DNA of 5,708 bases from Alphaproteobacteria bacterium (GTDB lineage: Bacteria; Pseudomonadota; Alphaproteobacteria; Micavibrionales; Micavibrionaceae): contig JAUICS010000111.1 in NCBI GenBank assembly GCA_030427765.1, positions 1 to 5,708 on the forward strand. Direction: 5' to 3'. Both the position numbers and the translations under genes were made by a program. The stretch's first letter is position 1. The number at the start of each line of letters is the position of its first letter. Shown here in pieces: positions 4,173 to 5,708 of the stretch. The notes below the pieces were generated by a model, which was not told the DNA's origin, made no database searches, and saw nothing but the letters and a program-made list of their open reading frames with translations.

Positions 4173-5489
4173 AATGACGACACGCAGGCCGCCACGGTTA
4201 CTTTTTTCCAGCCAGATTTTGCCGCCATGACTATGCACAATATCCATTGCGATGGGCAGGCCAAGTCCAACCCCTTCGAGGGATGTGTTACGATCTTTAT
4301 CTAATCTGTAAAACGGTTTGAATACATCTTCGTATTCATCTTCCGGTAAGCCGGGGCCATCATCATCAATGGTAATCTGGATGACGTTCTGCAAATGGCG
4401 GATATTGACCCATATACTGGATGCATATTTTCCGGCATTGGTCAGGATATTTGTAAAAGCCCTCTCGATTGCCATTGGCCGTACCAGCAGCGTGCAATGA
4501 GCTTTGTCATTTTCGAGCGTAATTTTTTTGCCTTTTTGTTTTAGTGGTGCGGTAATGTTATCAATGATTTTCAAAACATCACTGCGAACAATTTGCTCGC
4601 TACCTTCACCGCGGGCGAAGGCGAGATACCCGTTAATCATGCCCTCCATTTCTTTTATATCGCCTTTGAGGGCCTCGGCATCCGGTGTATTACCAAGCAT
4701 AGCCAGTTGTAGTTTCAGGCGTGTAAGCGGGGTGCGCAGGTCATGCGATATACTGGCCAGCATCGCTGTACGCTGGCTAATTTGCCGTTTGATACGTTCA
4801 TGCATATTCATAAAGGCAATGGCCGCGCGGCGTACTTCGGACGCGCCCTCGGGTTTAAAAAATGGCACGTCACGTCCTTTACCAAAACGTTCCGCTGCAA
4901 TGGCCAGTCGTTTAATGGGACGTATCTGGTTACGCATGAACAAAATCGCCACGGCGAATAAAACCAGTGTTGTAAAAATCATCCATAACAGGAAGATATA
5001 ACCGGTCGATGAAAACAATCGCCTTTGCGGTGATGAAATACGCAGGACACCGTTATCAAGTTGCACACCGATTTCGACCCATTTTTCCTGAATATCGACA
5101 TGGATGGAAAACGGGCGGCGCACTTTCTGCTCCATGGATTTGGCGAGCGTCATGGCAACGATGGATCGCCACTGATTTTGCCGCTCGTCATCTGATAGTT
5201 TTGTGTCGTCCTCATACGATATCAGAAGCTCGAGATTTTGTGCGGCGTATCCGGCAACTGTGTCAATGTCATAATCGGTGTCGTCATCCTCAATCATATT
5301 GGCGACAAGGGCAATTTCACCCGCCACCGAATTGGCAAGACGTTCCGACATTTTGCTCCAGTGTCGGTCAACGAACACAATGGATGTAATAATCTGCAAT
5401 AACAGAACGGGTGTAATGATGATCATGAGTGATCGCCCGAATAACGTATGCGGCAGGATATCTTTTATGCGAAAGGGGAGGAGCTTCAT
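4158..5489 (-). CDS. EnvZ-like sensor histidine kinase
   Basis: A 443-residue inner-membrane sensor kinase that autophosphorylates on His and passes the phosphate to its cognate regulator, here surely the OmpR-like protein encoded just upstream. Domains in order: short cytoplasmic N-terminus; TM1 about 20-40; periplasmic sensor loop about 41-163, acidic around 66-75 and without a recognised fold; TM2 about 164-185; HAMP about 186-240 with the conserved Pro in IRPIKRLA; dimerisation/phosphoacceptor helix with His249 in SISHDLRTPLTRLKLQL; ATP-binding domain with N-box NILTNAGKYA (347-356), G1 box DDGPG (376-380), F box VFKPFYRLD (389-397) and G2 box GVGLGL (406-411). All catalytic motifs are intact. 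The ATG at 5489 has AGGTGA 8 nt upstream, located between the regulator stop and this start (17-nt gap), which indicates an operon. The last five codons are the unit of the tandem repeat downstream. The signal sensed is unknown. Confidence 0.94.
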   Translation of the reverse strand: MKLLPFRIKDILPHTLFGRSLMIIITPVLLLQIITSIVFVDRHWSKMSERLANSVAGEIALVANMIEDDDTDYDIDTVAGYAAQNLELLISYEDDTKLSDDERQNQWRSIVAMTLAKSMEQKVRRPFSIHVDIQEKWVEIGVQLDNGVLRISSPQRRLFSSTGYIFLLWMIFTTLVLFAVAILFMRNQIRPIKRLAIAAERFGKGRDVPFFKPEGASEVRRAAIAFMNMHERIKRQISQRTAMLASISHDLRTPLTRLKLQLAMLGNTPDAEALKGDIKEMEGMINGYLAFARGEGSEQIVRSDVLKIIDNITAPLKQKGKKITLENDKAHCTLLVRPMAIERAFTNILTNAGKYASSIWVNIRHLQNVIQITIDDDGPGLPEDEYEDVFKPFYRLDKDRNTSLEGVGLGLPIAMDIVHSHGGKIWLEKSNRGGLRVVIELPD

Positions 5490-5506
5490 GTTCTACATCA
5501 CCTGTC

Positions 5507-5708
5507 CTATGTCGCCCGATCATCAAGTCGCAATAAATACCCCTTCCCGCGCACGGTCTGGAGATGCCGTGGAAATTTCGGGTCAGTCTCGATTTTTTTA
5601 CGCAGGCGTGTAACCTGAACATCAATGGCGCGGCTTGCCGGTTCAAACTCGAACTTCTTACATAAATCTTCACGGTCAATAATCGTATTGGCATTGGCGA
5701 CCATTTCC
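5507..5708 (-). CDS. ompR: OmpR/PhoB-family response regulator, C-terminal part only
   Basis: Only the last 66 residues are in the window; the gene continues past the right edge. They form most of the winged-helix DNA-binding domain: IIDREDLCKKF, then SRAIDVQVTRLRKKIE (the recognition-helix region), DPKFPRHLQTVRGKGYLL (the wing) and a short acidic/basic tail. The string RAIDVQVTRLR-x-KIE and the -DP--PR-LQTVRG-GY pattern are typical of alphaproteobacterial OmpR-like regulators. The receiver domain with its phospho-acceptor Asp cannot be checked here. The TAG stop at 5507-5509 is 17 nt before the kinase start on the same strand, so the two form a regulator-kinase operon with the regulator first, as in ompR-envZ. 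The symbol is given by resemblance; orthology with ompR proper is not shown. Confidence 0.9.
   Translation of the reverse strand, partial: EMVANANTIIDREDLCKKFEFEPASRAIDVQVTRLRKKIETDPKFPRHLQTVRGKGYLLRLDDRAT

Noticed and set aside
4070..4270. Minus-strand frame encoding a repetitive Ser-Tyr-Pro-Thr-Glu peptide
   Set aside because: It arises from reading the 15-bp array in another frame; the start lies inside the kinase C-terminal codons and there is no independent initiation signal.
4504..5001. 165-codon plus-strand open frame inside the kinase gene
   Set aside because: Antisense shadow of the kinase, whose catalytic motifs explain this sequence fully; the peptide is Ser/Arg/Ile rich without motifs.

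Overview
The window looks like chromosomal DNA of an alphaproteobacterium. The clues are a CpdR-type single-domain response regulator, an OmpR/EnvZ-type regulator-kinase pair, a glycine-zipper lipoprotein of the 17 kDa surface antigen type, a phasin and a bacterial-type glucokinase. Coding DNA has moderate GC and the intergenic regions are AT-rich. I cannot fix the genus. There are no RNA genes, transposons, prophage genes or CRISPR arrays.

Layout. At the left edge the C-terminal part of an unrecognised acidic protein (+, to 418) runs 135 nt antisense into the 3' end of glucokinase (-, 284-1255). A 177-nt divergent region (1256-1432), carrying a strong inverted repeat, separates glk from a CpdR-like receiver (+, 1433-1816). 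That gene converges with pdxH (-, 1822-2406) with only 5 nt between the stops. An AT-rich divergent region with several palindromes (2407-2532) separates pdxH from a lipoprotein gene (+, 2533-3006), which ends in a clear intrinsic terminator. A phasin gene follows (+, 3195-3644) with its own terminator, then a csaA-like tRNA-binding protein gene (+, 3748-4092). The csaA-like gene converges with a sensor histidine kinase (-, 4158-5489). The gap between their stops is almost filled by a 15-bp tandem repeat copied from the kinase's last codons. The kinase lies 17 nt downstream of an OmpR-family regulator (-, 5507 to the right edge, partial).

How the genes relate. Only the OmpR-like/EnvZ-like pair is a convincing operon. 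The rest are single-gene units in divergent or convergent arrangement: carbon entry (glk), cofactor metabolism (pdxH), cell-cycle-type signalling (cpdR-like), envelope (lipoprotein), storage polymer (phasin) and protein/tRNA handling (csaA). I found no convincing new multi-gene system. The most interesting details are the repeat array at the kinase 3' end, the unusual CpdR-like receiver (Arg in place of the conserved Lys, extended loop) with an inverted repeat upstream, and the long antisense overlap at glk.
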